Origin: Xanthobacteraceae bacterium
Lineage (GTDB): Bacteria; Pseudomonadota; Alphaproteobacteria; Rhizobiales; Xanthobacteraceae
Assembly: GCA_019745775.1 (NCBI GenBank)
Contig: JAIESR010000107.1
Coordinates: 1 to 63,967, forward strand
DNA: 63,967 nucleotides
Reading direction: 5' to 3'
Numbering within the stretch: the stretch's first letter is position 1; each line of letters opens with the position of its first letter. Positions 50,881-61,126 of this stretch are shown here, one piece after another. The notes beneath the pieces are model-generated. The model was not told the DNA's origin and searched no databases. It saw nothing but the letters and a program-made list of their open reading frames with translations. The position numbers and the translations under genes were made by a program.

Positions 50881-51004
50881 CTCATGGTGAGGAGTGAGGC
50901 TGAAAGCCGAACGTCCCGAACCATGCAGGCCCCGCTGCCACACCGATTGGGGCCGCCTCGCCCTTCGAGACGCCCACCTGGCGGTGGGCTCCTCAGGGTG
51001 AGGC
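50881..51004. repeat. Palindromic intergenic repeat (CCTCATGGTGAGGAG type)
   Basis: Left arm CCTCATGGTGAGGAG and right arm CTCCTCAGGGTGAGG flank CGCCTCGCCCTTCGAGACGC, a composition common in Bradyrhizobium relatives. It fills most of the gap before the epimerase gene. Confidence 0.75.
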
Positions 51005-51032
51005 GGAGCAAGATTGTCGCTTTCGGGAAGTG

Positions 51033-51437
51033 CTACGCCTGCTCGATCTCGATCAGCGTCCCGCAAAAATCCTTCGGATGCAGGAACAGCACGGGCTTGC
51101 CGTGCGCCCCGGTCTTCGGCTCGCCATCCCCCAACACGCGTGCACCCTTTTTGCGCAATCCGTCACGCGCCGCCAGGATGTCGTCGACCTCGTAGCAGAC
51201 GTGATGGATGCCGCCGTCCGGCATGCGCTCGAGAAACTTCGCGATCGGAGAATTCTCGCCGAGCGGCGAGATCAGCTCGATCTTGGTGTTGGGCAGCGTG
51301 ATGAACACGGTGGTCACGCCATGCTCGGGTTGCGCCACCGGTTCCGATACGCTGGCGCCGAGGACATTGCGATAAAGGTCCGCCGCCTTGGCGATATCGC
51401 GCACGGCGACCGCAACGTGATTGAGACGACCGATCAT
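51033..51437 (-). CDS. mce: Methylmalonyl-CoA epimerase-like VOC protein
   Basis: A 134-residue VOC enzyme that likely interconverts (R)- and (S)-methylmalonyl-CoA in propionate breakdown. Metal ligands are expected at His in RLNHVAVAV, His in GGIHHVCYEVDD and Glu in LIEIEQ. ELISPLGENSPIAKFLE is a family signature. The start MIGRLNHVAV at 51437 is canonical. The upstream open frame runs through a repeat and is not coding. Confidence 0.93.
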   Translation of the reverse strand: MIGRLNHVAVAVRDIAKAADLYRNVLGASVSEPVAQPEHGVTTVFITLPNTKIELISPLGENSPIAKFLERMPDGGIHHVCYEVDDILAARDGLRKKGARVLGDGEPKTGAHGKPVLFLHPKDFCGTLIEIEQA

Positions 51438-51454
51438 CCAGCGCGCTCCGGATT

Positions 51455-51560
51455 GCGTAGGGTGGGCAAAGGCGCGGGCATTGTTCTTGATGGTGGGCAA
51501 AATCGTGCACGCGCCGTGCCCACCATCGACGTCACGTCGGCGATTTTGCCCACCCTACGC
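51455..51560. repeat. Palindromic repeat, GTAGGGTGGGCAAA family (copy 1)
   Basis: GCGTAGGGTGGGCAAA at the left is mirrored by TTTTGCCCACCCTACGC at the right, with an inner pair GATGGTGGGCAAAATCG / TGCCCACCATCG. The same family occurs at 60124-60230. It separates rnj from mce. Confidence 0.85.
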
Positions 51561-51571
51561 ATCTTGCAAGC

Positions 51572-53242
51572 CTACACCGTCAGCACGTGCACGTGACACA
51601 TCGGCTTCTTGTTCCAGGCGGCGCCGACCGCGGAACGTACCGCGCGGCGCGCCGCCTCGGCGACCGCCTCCGGATCGCGGCGGCGCGGGCGCGGCATCGA
51701 CTCGAGCGCGTCGAGCACCGCCTCCAGCGCCCGCTCGACGATCGGATTGCCGTCGGCGTCCTTGTCCGGGATGCCGGTGACCGCGATCTCGGGATCGCCG
51801 ACCAGCTCGCCGCGGTCGGTGAGCGCCAGCGCCACCGAGACGATGCCGGCGAAGCCGAGCCGCCGCCGGTCGGGCACGGTGCGCTCGGCGGCATCGACCA
51901 GCAACGAGCCGTCCTTGTAGAGCCGGCCGGCCGGCACCTCGTCGACGATCGCCGGGCCGTCGGGCGCGAGCTTGACCAGGTCGCCGTTGCGGCAGGTCAG
52001 GACCTTGCCGACGCCGGCGCGGCGGGCGAGCGCCGCATGTTCGTGCAGGTGCAGCGGCTCGCCATGCACGGGAATCAGGATCTGCGGCCGCACCCAGGAG
52101 ATCATCTCCTCGAGCTCGGCGCGGCGCGGATGGCCGGAGACGTGCACGAGGTGGGTGCGGTCGGTGATGACCTCGACGCCCTGGCTGACCAGGCCGTTGA
52201 TCACCCGCATGACCGCCTTCTCGTTGCCGGGGATCGCGCGTGACGAGAAGATCACCCGGTCGCCGCGGGAGAACGTGACCAGCGGATGCTGATCCTGGGC
52301 GATGCGCGCCAGCGCCGCGCGCGGCTCGCCCTGGCTGCCGGTGCAGAGCGCCACGACCTTGTCGGGCGGCAGGTAGCCATAGGTGTCGAGCGAACGGAAC
52401 TCGTTGATGTCGTCGAGATAGCCGGTCTCGCGGGCGACCTGCGCCACCCGCTCCATGGCGCGGCCGACCAGCACGACCTCGCGGCCGCATTCGGCGGCGG
52501 CTTCGGCGACGGCGCGGATGCGCGCGACGTTGGAGGCGAAGGTGGTGACGCCCACGCGCCCCGGCGCGGTGCGGATCAATTCCGCGAGCACGTCGGCCAC
52601 GTCCTTTTCCGACGGCGAGCGGCCTTCGCGCACGGCATTGGTGGAGTCGCCGAGCAGCGCCAGGCAGCCCTCGTCGCCGAGCGCCCGCAACCGCTTCTCG
52701 TCGGTCGGCGGGCCGATCACCGGGGTCGGATCGATCTTCCAGTCGCCGGTGTGCAGCACGGTGCCGTGCCGGGTCTTGATGATCAGCCCGTTCGATTCCG
52801 GGATCGAGTGCGCCATCGACACGAATTCGATGTGGAACGGCCCGAGATTGATCTTGCCGTTGAGCGGGATCTCCTTGATCGGCACGTCGATCGCGCCTGG
52901 CTCGCCTTTGCGCTTGGCCTCGAACAGCGCCGCCGTGAACGGCGTCGCGTAGACCGGCACCCGCAGCCGCGGCCAGAGATCGATCAGCGCGCCGAAATGG
53001 TCCTCATGGGCGTGGGTCAGGACGATGCCGAGAAGATTGCGGCGCTCCTCGATCAGGTAGCGGATGTCCGGCATGATCAGGTCGACGCCGGGAAGCTCCT
53101 CGCCGGCAAAGGCGACGCCGACGTCGACCGCGATCCATTCCCGGCGGCGCTCGGTGCCGAGGCCGTAGAGGCCGAGATTCATCCCGATCTCGCCGACGCC
53201 GCCCAATGGCGCAAATACCAGCTCGTCGCCGGGGTCCGCCAT
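51572..53242 (-). CDS. rnj: Ribonuclease J
   Basis: A 556-residue metallo-beta-lactamase/beta-CASP nuclease for rRNA maturation and mRNA decay, with 5' exo- and endonuclease activity. The zinc motif is LTHAHEDHFGAL (H77, H79, D81, H82), with further ligands in LLGDSTNA, VSGHPRRAEL and IPVHGEPLHLHEH. The start at 53242 (MADPGDELVFAPLGG) shares one base with the birA stop (TGATG). The C-terminal domain ends HVHVLTV. Confidence 0.95.
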   Translation of the reverse strand: MADPGDELVFAPLGGVGEIGMNLGLYGLGTERRREWIAVDVGVAFAGEELPGVDLIMPDIRYLIEERRNLLGIVLTHAHEDHFGALIDLWPRLRVPVYATPFTAALFEAKRKGEPGAIDVPIKEIPLNGKINLGPFHIEFVSMAHSIPESNGLIIKTRHGTVLHTGDWKIDPTPVIGPPTDEKRLRALGDEGCLALLGDSTNAVREGRSPSEKDVADVLAELIRTAPGRVGVTTFASNVARIRAVAEAAAECGREVVLVGRAMERVAQVARETGYLDDINEFRSLDTYGYLPPDKVVALCTGSQGEPRAALARIAQDQHPLVTFSRGDRVIFSSRAIPGNEKAVMRVINGLVSQGVEVITDRTHLVHVSGHPRRAELEEMISWVRPQILIPVHGEPLHLHEHAALARRAGVGKVLTCRNGDLVKLAPDGPAIVDEVPAGRLYKDGSLLVDAAERTVPDRRRLGFAGIVSVALALTDRGELVGDPEIAVTGIPDKDADGNPIVERALEAVLDALESMPRPRRRDPEAVAEAARRAVRSAVGAAWNKKPMCHVHVLTV

Positions 53243-54015
53243 CAGCGGCCTTCGCCGAGCGAAACGACGTCGCCGGCGGCGATCGCCTTGCGGCTGCCGT
53301 CCGGCAGCGACAGCACCAGCCGTCCGGCCTCGTCGACGTCCTCGAAGCGACCGGCGACGACCTCGTCTTCGGCCAGACGCACCCGAACCTCGTGGTCGCG
53401 CCCGGCGGCGCGCGCCAGCCAGTCGGCGCGGATGGTCGAAAAATGTTCGCCTTCGTTCCACTGCGCCAGCCGGCCGGGCATCTTCGCCGACAGGACGGTG
53501 AACAGCGCCTCGGCCGATACCTCGGCGCCGGCAGCCTTGAGATCGGTCGCCGGATAGTCGGTGTCGCCCGGATGGCTCACGCAATTGACGCCGACACCGA
53601 CGACGACCGAGCCTTTGCCTTCGGCACCGCCCTCGCCTTCGATCAGGATGCCGGAGAATTTCTTGCCCGCCAGCAGCAGGTCGTTCGGCCATTTGATGGC
53701 GAGCTGCTGCCGCAGCGCCGGCGCGACCTCGGCCACGGCGTCGTGGATCGCGAGCGCCGCGACGAAGGCGAGCTCCGGCCAATGTTCCGGCGGCGCCGTA
53801 TCGGTCAGCAGCAGGCTCGCAAACAGGTTGCCGCGTTCCGACACCCAGGTACGGCCGCGCCGCCCGCGTCCGCCGGTCTGCCGGCCGGCGGTGACCCACA
53901 GCGGCCCGCGTTCGCCGCGGCCGGCCAGCGACAGCGCCTCGGCGTTGGTCGATACCAGCACCTCATGCGCTATCAGCCGCACCCCCGCCGCTGACGCCCT
54001 GGGATCGAGCTGCAT
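53242..54015 (-). CDS. birA: Biotin--[acetyl-CoA-carboxylase] ligase
   Basis: A 257-residue enzyme that activates biotin and attaches it to carboxylase carrier domains. The biotin-AMP loop is GGRGRRGRTWVS (near 48-59), with KWPNDLLLAGKKFSGILIE and VVVGVGVNC. It lacks the N-terminal helix-turn-helix, so it is a monofunctional ligase and not a repressor. It starts 3 bases after nuoN and is the first gene after the nuo genes. Confidence 0.96.
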   Translation of the reverse strand: MQLDPRASAAGVRLIAHEVLVSTNAEALSLAGRGERGPLWVTAGRQTGGRGRRGRTWVSERGNLFASLLLTDTAPPEHWPELAFVAALAIHDAVAEVAPALRQQLAIKWPNDLLLAGKKFSGILIEGEGGAEGKGSVVVGVGVNCVSHPGDTDYPATDLKAAGAEVSAEALFTVLSAKMPGRLAQWNEGEHFSTIRADWLARAAGRDHEVRVRLAEDEVVAGRFEDVDEAGRLVLSLPDGSRKAIAAGDVVSLGEGR

Positions 54016-54018
54016 GTC

Positions 54019-55452
54019 TCAGAACAACGATTTCGCGGCCGCGTTCGCCGCCTCGACCAAGGGGCCGGGATAGACGAAGAACAACAGGTTGAACAGGCCC
54101 GAAACGGCGAGCACGGCCTTGAGCTGATAGGGCATCGGCTCGAACGGCTTCGCCGGCTCGTCGAAATACATGATCTTGATGATCGCCAGATAGTAGTAGG
54201 CGCCCACCACGCTCGCGAGCACGCCGATCACCGCGAGCGCGAACAGCCCGGCCTTGATGGCGGCGAGGAACACGTAGAACTTCGCAAAGAAGCCGGCGAG
54301 CGGCGGAATGCCGGCGAGCGAGAACAACAGCATCGCCAGGAAGAACGCCATGGTCGGGTTGGTGCGCGCGAGACCGGCGAGGTCGCCGATCTCCTCGACC
54401 ATCCGGCCGTCGCGGCGCATCGACAGGATGCACGCGAAGGTGCCGAGCGTCATGGCGACATAGATCGCCATGTAGACGAGAACGCCCTGGACGCCCTCCG
54501 GCGTGCCGGCGGCGAGCCCGACCAGCGCGAAGCCCATGTGGCCGATCGAGGAATAGGCCATCAGCCGCTTGATGTTGCGCTGGCCGATCGCCGCGAAGGC
54601 GCCGAGCACCATCGACGCGATCGAGACGAACACGACGATCTGCTGCCACTGCGGCACGATGTCGGGGAAGGCGTCGATGGCGACGCGCATGAACATCGCG
54701 ATGCCGGCGACTTTCGGCGCCGCCGCGAAGAACGCCGTGATCGGGGTCGGCGCGCCCTCGTAGACGTCCGGCGTCCACATGTGGAACGGCACCGCCGACA
54801 CCTTGAAGCAGAAGCCGGCGAACAGGAAGACGAGGCCGAATATCAACCCGAGGCCGCCATTGGCCGAGGCCTTGGCGATGCCGGCGAAGCTCACGGTGCC
54901 GGTGAAGCCATAGACCAGCGAGGCGCCGTAGAGCAGCATGCCCGACGACAGCGCGCCGAGCACGAAATACTTGAGGCCGGCTTCGGTCGAGCGCACGGAG
55001 TCGCGGTTGATGGCGGCGACCACGTAGAGCGACAGGCTCATCAATTCGAGGCCGAGATAGAGCGCGATCAGGTCTCCCGCCGAGATCAGCATCAGCATGC
55101 CGGCGGTCGAGAGCAGGATCAGGATCGGGTACTCGAACCGGTTCTGGCCCTCGCGCGCAAGATAGTCGAGCGACATCAGGATCGCGGTCGCGGAGCCGGT
55201 CAACGCCAGGAGCTTGAGGAAGCGGGCATAGGGCTCGAGCACGAAGCTGCCGCCGAAGGCTTCCAGGCGTTCCGCCGGCAGCCAGAAGATCACGGCACCG
55301 GCCGCGATCAGGAGCAGGATCGCGAGCCAGTTGATGGCGGTCGCGGCGCGCTCCTGGAACGCGCCCAGCATCAGCAGGGCCATCGCGCCGACGGCCAGCA
55401 CCAGCTCCGGCAGCACCGGGTAGAGATCGCGGACGACGAAAGCTTCGTTCAT
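54019..55452 (-). CDS. nuoN: NADH-quinone oxidoreductase subunit N
   Basis: A 477-residue antiporter-like subunit of complex I with 14 expected helices. Key Glu and Lys residues lie in [16 protein letters not shown] and [20 protein letters not shown], and [14 protein letters not shown] is typical. It takes part in proton pumping. It is the last nuo gene and starts 7 bases after nuoM. Confidence 0.97.
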   Translation of the reverse strand: MNEAFVVRDLYPVLPELVLAVGAMALLMLGAFQERAATAINWLAILLLIAAGAVIFWLPAERLEAFGGSFVLEPYARFLKLLALTGSATAILMSLDYLAREGQNRFEYPILILLSTAGMLMLISAGDLIALYLGLELMSLSLYVVAAINRDSVRSTEAGLKYFVLGALSSGMLLYGASLVYGFTGTVSFAGIAKASANGGLGLIFGLVFLFAGFCFKVSAVPFHMWTPDVYEGAPTPITAFFAAAPKVAGIAMFMRVAIDAFPDIVPQWQQIVVFVSIASMVLGAFAAIGQRNIKRLMAYSSIGHMGFALVGLAAGTPEGVQGVLVYMAIYVAMTLGTFACILSMRRDGRMVEEIGDLAGLARTNPTMAFFLAMLLFSLAGIPPLAGFFAKFYVFLAAIKAGLFALAVIGVLASVVGAYYYLAIIKIMYFDEPAKPFEPMPYQLKAVLAVSGLFNLLFFVYPGPLVEAANAAAKSLF

Positions 55453-55459
55453 GGTCGTC

Positions 55460-56971
55460 TCACTTCACCAGCATGGCGGCGGTTTTGGCCGCGCCGATCG
55501 CCGCCTGGTATTGCGAGATCAGCTGCGCGACCGACACGGCGGACATGTCGATGATCGGTTTCGGGAACACGCCGAACAGGATGGTCAGGGCGGCGAGCGG
55601 GCCGAGCGTGATCATCTCGCGATAGTCGAGGTCCTTGATGGCGGCGAGCTTCGGCTTGGTGAGCGCCCCGAAGATCACCTTGCGGTAGAGCCAGAGCGCA
55701 TAGCCGGCCGAGAGGATGACGCCGAGCGTCGCGAGCGTCGCGGTCCAGATGCTGACCCGGAAGGTGCCGATCAGCGTCAGGAATTCGCCGACGAAGCCGG
55801 ACGTCCCCGGTAGCCCGACATTGGCCAGCGTGAACACCATGAAGGCCGCCGCATAGAGCGGCATGCGGTTGACGAGGCCGCCATAGGCGGAAATCTCGCG
55901 GGTGTGCAGGCGGTCGTAGACCACGCCGACCGACAGGAACAGCGCGCCCGAGACGATGCCGTGCGAGACCATCTGGAAGATGCCGCCGGCGATTCCCTGC
56001 GTGGTCGCCGCGAAGATGCCCATCGTCACGAAGCCCATATGCGCCACCGACGAATAGGCGATGAGCTTCTTCATGTCCTCCTGCACCAGCGCGACCAGCG
56101 AGGTGTAGACGATCGCGATCACCGACAATGTAAAGATCAGCGGCGCGAACTCCTGCGACGCCAGCGGGAACATCGGCAGCGAGAAGCGCAGGAATCCGTA
56201 GCCGCCCATCTTCAGCAGGATGGCGGCGAGGATGACGGAGCCCGCGGTCGGCGCCTCGACGTGGGCGTCCGGCAGCCAGGTGTGTACCGGCCACATCGGC
56301 ATCTTCACCGCGAACGAGGCGAAGAAGGCGAGCCAGGCCCAGGTCTGCAGGCTGGCCGGGAAACCGTGCTTGAGCAGCGTCGGGATGTCGGTGGTGCCGG
56401 CGTTCCAGTACATCGCCATGATGGCGAGCAGCATCAGCACCGAGCCGAGCAGCGTGTAGAGGAAGAACTTGAAGCTCGCATAGACCCGCCGCGGCCCGCC
56501 CCAGACCCCGATGATCAGGAACATCGGGATCAGGCCGCCCTCGAAGAACAGGTAGAACAGCACGAGATCGAGCGCGCAGAAGGTGCCGACCATCAGGGTC
56601 TCGAGCACCAGGAACGCGATCATGTACTCCTTCACGCGGGTCTGGATCGCGCCCCAGCTCGCGATGATGCAGAGCGGCATCAGCGCGGTGGTGAGGATCA
56701 CGAACGGCAGCGAAATGCCGTCGACGCCCATGTGGTAGTTGATCGTGCCGGCGAGCCACGGCCGCCGCTCGACAAACTGGAACTCCGCCGAGCCGGCGTC
56801 GAAGCGCCAGACCAGGACCAGCGAGATCGCGAAGGTGATCAGCGTCGTCCACAGCGCGACCCAGCGCGCATTGCGCTTCTCGGCCTCGCCCTCGCTCCCC
56901 AGCATCATGATGAAGAGCGCGCCGGCGAGCGGCAGGAACGTGGTGACGGAGAGGATCGGCCAGCTCAGCAT
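55460..56971 (-). CDS. nuoM: NADH-quinone oxidoreductase subunit M
   Basis: A 503-residue antiporter-like subunit. The start [20 protein letters not shown] at 56971 shares one base with the nuoL stop (TGATG). The proton-path residues lie in [37 protein letters not shown] and [16 protein letters not shown]. The longer frame seen upstream is a shadow of nuoL. Confidence 0.97.
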   Translation of the reverse strand: MLSWPILSVTTFLPLAGALFIMMLGSEGEAEKRNARWVALWTTLITFAISLVLVWRFDAGSAEFQFVERRPWLAGTINYHMGVDGISLPFVILTTALMPLCIIASWGAIQTRVKEYMIAFLVLETLMVGTFCALDLVLFYLFFEGGLIPMFLIIGVWGGPRRVYASFKFFLYTLLGSVLMLLAIMAMYWNAGTTDIPTLLKHGFPASLQTWAWLAFFASFAVKMPMWPVHTWLPDAHVEAPTAGSVILAAILLKMGGYGFLRFSLPMFPLASQEFAPLIFTLSVIAIVYTSLVALVQEDMKKLIAYSSVAHMGFVTMGIFAATTQGIAGGIFQMVSHGIVSGALFLSVGVVYDRLHTREISAYGGLVNRMPLYAAAFMVFTLANVGLPGTSGFVGEFLTLIGTFRVSIWTATLATLGVILSAGYALWLYRKVIFGALTKPKLAAIKDLDYREMITLGPLAALTILFGVFPKPIIDMSAVSVAQLISQYQAAIGAAKTAAMLVK

Positions 56972-59043
56972 CAGCCCGCTCCCGCCCGCACGATGAACCA
57001 GGTGATGAGCGCCGCTACGCCGATCAGCATCGCGAACGCGTAGTGATAGAGATAGCCGGTCTGCAGCCGCATCACGTTGCGGGTGACGTCGAGCACGCGC
57101 GCCGAAATCCCGTCCGGCCCGAGGCCGTCGATGACGCGCCCGTCGCCCTGCTTCCACAGCAGGCGGCCGAGCCACAGCGTCGGCCGCACGAAGATCACCT
57201 CGTAAAGCTCGTCGATGTACCACTTGTTGAGCAGGAACTTGTAGAGCGGCTCGTGCTGGCGCGCGAGCTCGGCCGGCAGCGCGGGCTTGCGGATGTAGAA
57301 GTGCCACGACACCAGGAAGCCGAGCGCCATCATCAGCGTCGGCACCATCGCGACGAAATAGGGCACCGCATGCAGGTCGTGCAGGATGTGGTTGTTCGGC
57401 CCGAACTTCAGCGAGTCGCGGAAGAACGCCTCGACGCCCTGCCCCGCGAACAATTCCTTGAACGGATAGCCCGACAGGATCGCGCCCGCGGCCAGGAAAG
57501 CAAGCGGGATCAGGATCACCGGCCGGCTCTCATGCGCGGCATCGTAGTGATGCCGGTCGTGCGGCTTGCCGTGGAAGGTCACGAGGATCAGCCGCCAGGA
57601 ATAGAACGATGTCAGTGCGGCTGCCGCGACCGTGAGCGCGAAGGCATAGATCGCCATCGGGTTGCGGCTGGCGAACGCCGCCTCGATGATCGCGTCCTTG
57701 GAGAAATAGCCGGCGGTGAGCGGGAAGCCGGTCAGCGCCAGCGTGCCGATCACCATCATCGCATAGGTGAACGGGATCTTGTCCTTGAGCCCGCCCATCT
57801 TCTGGATGTCCTGCTCGTGATGCATCGCCATGATCACGGAGCCGGAGCCGAGAAACAGCAGCGCCTTGAAGAAGGCGTGGGTGAACAGGTGGAACATGCC
57901 CACCGAATACGCGCCCACGCCCATGGCGACGAACATGTAGCCGAGCTGCGAGCAGGTCGAATAGGCGACGATCCGCTTGATGTCGTTCTGGACGAGGCCG
58001 ACGGTCGCCGCGAAGAAGGCGGTCGTCGCGCCGAAGAACACCACGACGGTCTGGGCCGTGGGCGCCAGCTCGAACAGCGGCGACAGGCGCGCCACCATGA
58101 ACACCCCGGCAGTCACCATGGTCGCGGCGTGGATCAGCGCCGAGACCGGCGTCGGGCCTTCCATCGCGTCCGGCAGCCAGGTGTGCAGCAGGAACTGGGC
58201 CGACTTACCCATCGCGCCGATGAACAGAAGGATGCACATCAGCGTCAGTGCATCCACGTCCCAGAACAGGAAGTGGATGGACTTGCCGACCAGCGACGGC
58301 GCCTGCGCGAAGACGGTGCCGAAATCGACCGCCTTGGTCATCATGAAGACCGCGAAGATGCCGAGCGCGAAGCCGAAGTCGCCGACGCGGTTGACGATGA
58401 AAGCCTTGATCGCGGCCGCATTCGCTTCCGGCTTCTGGTACCAGTAGCCGATCAGCAGGTAGCTCATCAGGCCGACGCCTTCCCAGCCGAAGAACAGCTG
58501 CACCAGGTTGTCGGACGTCACCAGCATCAGCATCGCGAAGGTGAACAGCGACAGGTAGCAGAAGAAGCGCGGCCGGTACGGCTCTTCGACCATGTATCCG
58601 ATCGAATAGAGGTGCACGAAGGCCGAGACCGTCGTCACCACCACCAGCATCACCGCCGTCAGCGTGTCGACCCGCAGCGCCCATTCGACCTTGAGATCGC
58701 CGGCGGTGAACCAGTTGAACAGGGAGACGTGGACATCCTGCCCGAAGCCGACGGTGACGAACGCGATCCAGGACAGGATCATCGACACGAACAGCAGCGA
58801 CGTGGTGATGAGCTCGGCGGCGCGGGAGCCGGCGGCCGCCGGCTCGGACGGGTGATGGGCGTCGTGGCCGGCATGACGGGGGGAAGCGTGTTCCTGCGCG
58901 GCGTGGTGATCGGCACCATGGCCGTGATCGTGCCCGCCGGCCTCGGGCCGCCCGCTCGGGTAGCGCGCATGCGCGCCGACCAGCGAGATCAGACCCGCCA
59001 GGATCGCGCCGACCAGCGGCAAGAAGACGATCGCCTGATACAT
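56971..59043 (-). CDS. nuoL: NADH-quinone oxidoreductase subunit L, with His-rich loop
   Basis: A 690-residue subunit with the long lateral helix of complex I. Functional residues lie in [20 protein letters not shown] and [20 protein letters not shown]. Between helix 1 and helix 2 (residues about 25-75) is a hydrophilic insertion with ten histidines ([27 protein letters not shown]), not a core part of the subunit. It may bind metal or simply be a tolerated linker. A palindromic repeat separates it from nuoK. Confidence 0.97.
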   Translation of the reverse strand: MYQAIVFLPLVGAILAGLISLVGAHARYPSGRPEAGGHDHGHGADHHAAQEHASPRHAGHDAHHPSEPAAAGSRAAELITTSLLFVSMILSWIAFVTVGFGQDVHVSLFNWFTAGDLKVEWALRVDTLTAVMLVVVTTVSAFVHLYSIGYMVEEPYRPRFFCYLSLFTFAMLMLVTSDNLVQLFFGWEGVGLMSYLLIGYWYQKPEANAAAIKAFIVNRVGDFGFALGIFAVFMMTKAVDFGTVFAQAPSLVGKSIHFLFWDVDALTLMCILLFIGAMGKSAQFLLHTWLPDAMEGPTPVSALIHAATMVTAGVFMVARLSPLFELAPTAQTVVVFFGATTAFFAATVGLVQNDIKRIVAYSTCSQLGYMFVAMGVGAYSVGMFHLFTHAFFKALLFLGSGSVIMAMHHEQDIQKMGGLKDKIPFTYAMMVIGTLALTGFPLTAGYFSKDAIIEAAFASRNPMAIYAFALTVAAAALTSFYSWRLILVTFHGKPHDRHHYDAAHESRPVILIPLAFLAAGAILSGYPFKELFAGQGVEAFFRDSLKFGPNNHILHDLHAVPYFVAMVPTLMMALGFLVSWHFYIRKPALPAELARQHEPLYKFLLNKWYIDELYEVIFVRPTLWLGRLLWKQGDGRVIDGLGPDGISARVLDVTRNVMRLQTGYLYHYAFAMLIGVAALITWFIVRAGAG

Positions 59044-59065
59044 GCCCGGTCTACGCCCTCTCCTT

Positions 59066-59147
59066 CGTCATGCCCGGCCTTGTGCCGGGCATCCACGTCT
59101 TGGCTACAAAGAAAGACGTGGGTGGCCGGGACAAGCCCGGCCATGGC
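59066..59147. repeat. Palindromic repeat between nuoK and nuoL
   Basis: CGTCATGCCCGGCC and CCACGTCTT at the left are mirrored by AAGACGTGGGTGG and CCCGGCCATGGCG at the right. This is a family common in Bradyrhizobium relatives. It lies inside the nuo operon and could modulate downstream expression. Confidence 0.82.
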
Positions 59148-59175
59148 GGCTGGTAAATTCGGTCGAACATCAAGA

Positions 59176-59484
59176 TCAGCCCTTCATCAGGTTGATGTCC
59201 TCAACCGCGATCGAGCCGCGGTTTCGGAAATAGACGACGAGGATGGCGAGCCCGATGGCCGCCTCGGCGGCCGCCACGGTCAGCACCAGCAGCGCGAACA
59301 CCTGCCCGACCAGGTCGCCGAGGAAGGTCGAGAAGGCGACGAAATTGATGTTCACCGCCAGCAGGATCAGCTCGATCGACATCAGGATGACGATCACGTT
59401 CTTCCGGTTGATGAAGATGCCGAAGATCCCGATGGTGAACAGGATCGCCGCGACGGTGAGGTAGTGGCCGAGCCCGACGGTCAT
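59176..59484 (-). CDS. nuoK: NADH-quinone oxidoreductase subunit K
   Basis: A 102-residue subunit with three helices. The conserved membrane glutamates lie in [17 protein letters not shown] and [19 protein letters not shown]. The start [13 protein letters not shown] at 59484 overlaps the nuoJ stop by ATGA. Confidence 0.97.
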   Translation of the reverse strand: MTVGLGHYLTVAAILFTIGIFGIFINRKNVIVILMSIELILLAVNINFVAFSTFLGDLVGQVFALLVLTVAAAEAAIGLAILVVYFRNRGSIAVEDINLMKG

Positions 59485-60098
59485 GACAGCCCCTGCCCCG
59501 GCCGTACTTTCACGACCTCGATCGCTTCGTCGCGCGTGCGAGAGACCTGCTGCGAGATGTCCTGCCGCTTGACGTTCGGCTTGTGGCGCAGCGTCAGCAC
59601 GATGGCGCCGATCATGGCGACCAGGAGGATCAGGCCAGCGGCCTGGAAGAAGTAGACGTAGCGCGTGTAAAGGACCTGCCCGAGCGCCTCGGTGTTGGTC
59701 ACCGAATAGAACGGCGGGATCGGCGCGGCGACGCTTTCGGTGATGGCCGGCGCGATGGTCCAGGCGCCGACGACCAGGAGGAGCTCCGCCAGGAACACGA
59801 TGCCGACCAGCGCGCCGACCGGCAGATACTGGATGAAGCCCTGCCGCAGCTCGGCAAAGTCGACGTCGAGCATCATCACCACGAACAGGAACAGCACGGC
59901 GACCGCGCCGACATAGACCACGATCAGGATCATCGCCAGGAACTCGGCGCCCATCAGCACGAACAGGCCGGACGCATTGACGAAGGCGAGGATCAGGAAC
60001 AGCACCGAGTGCACGGGGTTCTTCGACGCCACCACCATCACCGCGGAGGCGATGCAGACACTGGCGAAGAGATAGAAGAACAGCGCGTAGACGATCAT
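59481..60098 (-). CDS. nuoJ: NADH-quinone oxidoreductase subunit J
   Basis: A 205-residue subunit with five helices. The start [20 protein letters not shown] at 60098 is canonical. [20 protein letters not shown] contains the pi-bulge region of helix 3. A soluble, charged tail of about 35 residues follows the last helix. The frame upstream of the start runs into a repeat and is not coding. Confidence 0.97.
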   Translation of the reverse strand: MIVYALFFYLFASVCIASAVMVVASKNPVHSVLFLILAFVNASGLFVLMGAEFLAMILIVVYVGAVAVLFLFVVMMLDVDFAELRQGFIQYLPVGALVGIVFLAELLLVVGAWTIAPAITESVAAPIPPFYSVTNTEALGQVLYTRYVYFFQAAGLILLVAMIGAIVLTLRHKPNVKRQDISQQVSRTRDEAIEVVKVRPGQGLS

Positions 60099-60123
60099 GT
60101 GAGATGGCCGGCGCGTGAGAGCT

Positions 60124-60230
60124 GTAGGGTGGGCAAAATCGCCTGCCTCGATGCCCGATGGTGGGCACGGCGCGCGCGCGATTTTGCCCACCATTCACGG
60201 CAGTGCCGCGCCTTTGCCCACCCTACAACC
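60124..60230. repeat. Palindromic repeat, GTAGGGTGGGCAAA family (copy 2)
   Basis: GTAGGGTGGGCAAAATCGCC at the left and CTTTGCCCACCCTAC at the right, with an inner pair GATGGTGGGCACGG / TTTTGCCCACCATTC. Same family as 51455-51560. It lies between nuoI and nuoJ within the operon. Confidence 0.85.
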
Positions 60231-60264
60231 TGCGGAGAAATGTGCGATCCAAACGTCATCATCA

Positions 60265-60753
60265 TCACCGGTAGGGCGCGTCGAGTTCGATGGCCTTCGC
60301 GATCTCGCGCTCCCATCGGTCGCCGTTCGCGAGCAGCCGCTCCTTGTCGTAGTAGAGCTCCTCGCGCGTTTCGGTGGCGAATTCGAAATTCGGGCCTTCG
60401 ACGATGGCGTCCACCGGACAGGCCTCCTGGCACAGCCCGCAATAGATGCACTTCACCATGTCGATGTCGTAGCGCGTGGTGCGCCGCGTGCCGTCGTTGC
60501 GGCGCGGGCCGGCTTCGATCGTGATCGCCTGCGCCGGGCAGATCGCCTCGCACAGCTTGCAGGCGATGCAGCGCTCCTCGCCGTTCGGATAGCGGCGCAG
60601 CGCATGCTCGCCCCGGAAGCGCGGCGAGATCGGCCCCTTCTCGAACGGATAGTTCAGCGTCGGCTTCGGCTTGAAGAAATAGCGCATGGCCAGGAAGAAC
60701 GCCGAGACGAACTCCCAGAGGAAGACCGCACGGGCGGCGCGATCGAGTCTCAT
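60265..60753 (-). CDS. nuoI: NADH-quinone oxidoreductase subunit I
   Basis: A 162-residue subunit that carries clusters N6a and N6b. Two 4Fe-4S motifs are present: [12 protein letters not shown] (Cys62, 65, 68, 72) and [12 protein letters not shown] (Cys102, 105, 108, 112). The start [20 protein letters not shown] at 60753 is canonical; the longer frame runs into a palindromic repeat. Confidence 0.97.
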   Translation of the reverse strand: MRLDRAARAVFLWEFVSAFFLAMRYFFKPKPTLNYPFEKGPISPRFRGEHALRRYPNGEERCIACKLCEAICPAQAITIEAGPRRNDGTRRTTRYDIDMVKCIYCGLCQEACPVDAIVEGPNFEFATETREELYYDKERLLANGDRWEREIAKAIELDAPYR

Positions 60754-60780
60754 GGGCGCCTCCCCTGATCTCCGGCTCCG

Positions 60781-60850
60781 CTCGTCCCCGCGTAAGCGGG
60801 GGACCAGCTTGATTTCGAGACTGGCTTCCCGCTTTCGCGGGAATGAGCGG
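60781..60850. repeat. Palindromic repeat upstream of nuoI
   Basis: CTCGTCCCCGCGTAAGCGGG then GGACCAG and the opposing CTGGCTTCCCGCTTTCGCGG then GAATGAGCGG form two hairpins, a family common in Bradyrhizobium relatives. It is the third repeat inside this operon. Confidence 0.8.
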
Positions 60851-60874
60851 TGGTTGGATCCGTTGCCACTAGCC

Positions 60875-61114
60875 CTAGCCCCAGAACGTCTTTCCGATCC
60901 AGTACCCGAACCCTGCGAAAAACAAGAGCTCGACCGTGAGCACGACGCGCCGCAGCACGGACAGCCTGGCCTCGATCGCATCCCGCTCGCCGGGCGTGTG
61001 CTCCGGCTTGTGCATCGCGCGCTCCAGCGCGCCGATGAACAGATGATAGTTCACGCCGGCGACGATGGTCCCGACGAACGCACCGATCAATCCTGCCAGC
61101 GAGATATCCAGCAC
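60875..61114 (-). CDS. 79-residue membrane protein between nuoH and nuoI
   Basis: A small protein with a GTG start (61114) and a good ribosome-binding site (GAGGGTGG). Helix 1 is [20 protein letters not shown], followed by a charged stretch ([20 protein letters not shown]) and helix 2 ([18 protein letters not shown]). It starts 12 bases after nuoH and lies in the same operon. It is not one of the 14 core complex I subunits. It could be an accessory subunit or assembly factor, but I do not recognise a family. Confidence 0.8.
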   Translation of the reverse strand: MLDISLAGLIGAFVGTIVAGVNYHLFIGALERAMHKPEHTPGERDAIEARLSVLRRVVLTVELLFFAGFGYWIGKTFWG

Positions 61115-61126
61115 CGTCCACCCTCG

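Noticed and set aside
57043-59655. Plus-strand frame of 870 codons
   Set aside because: Antisense shadow of nuoL and nuoK in high-GC DNA; extreme His/Arg/Asp content and no domain.
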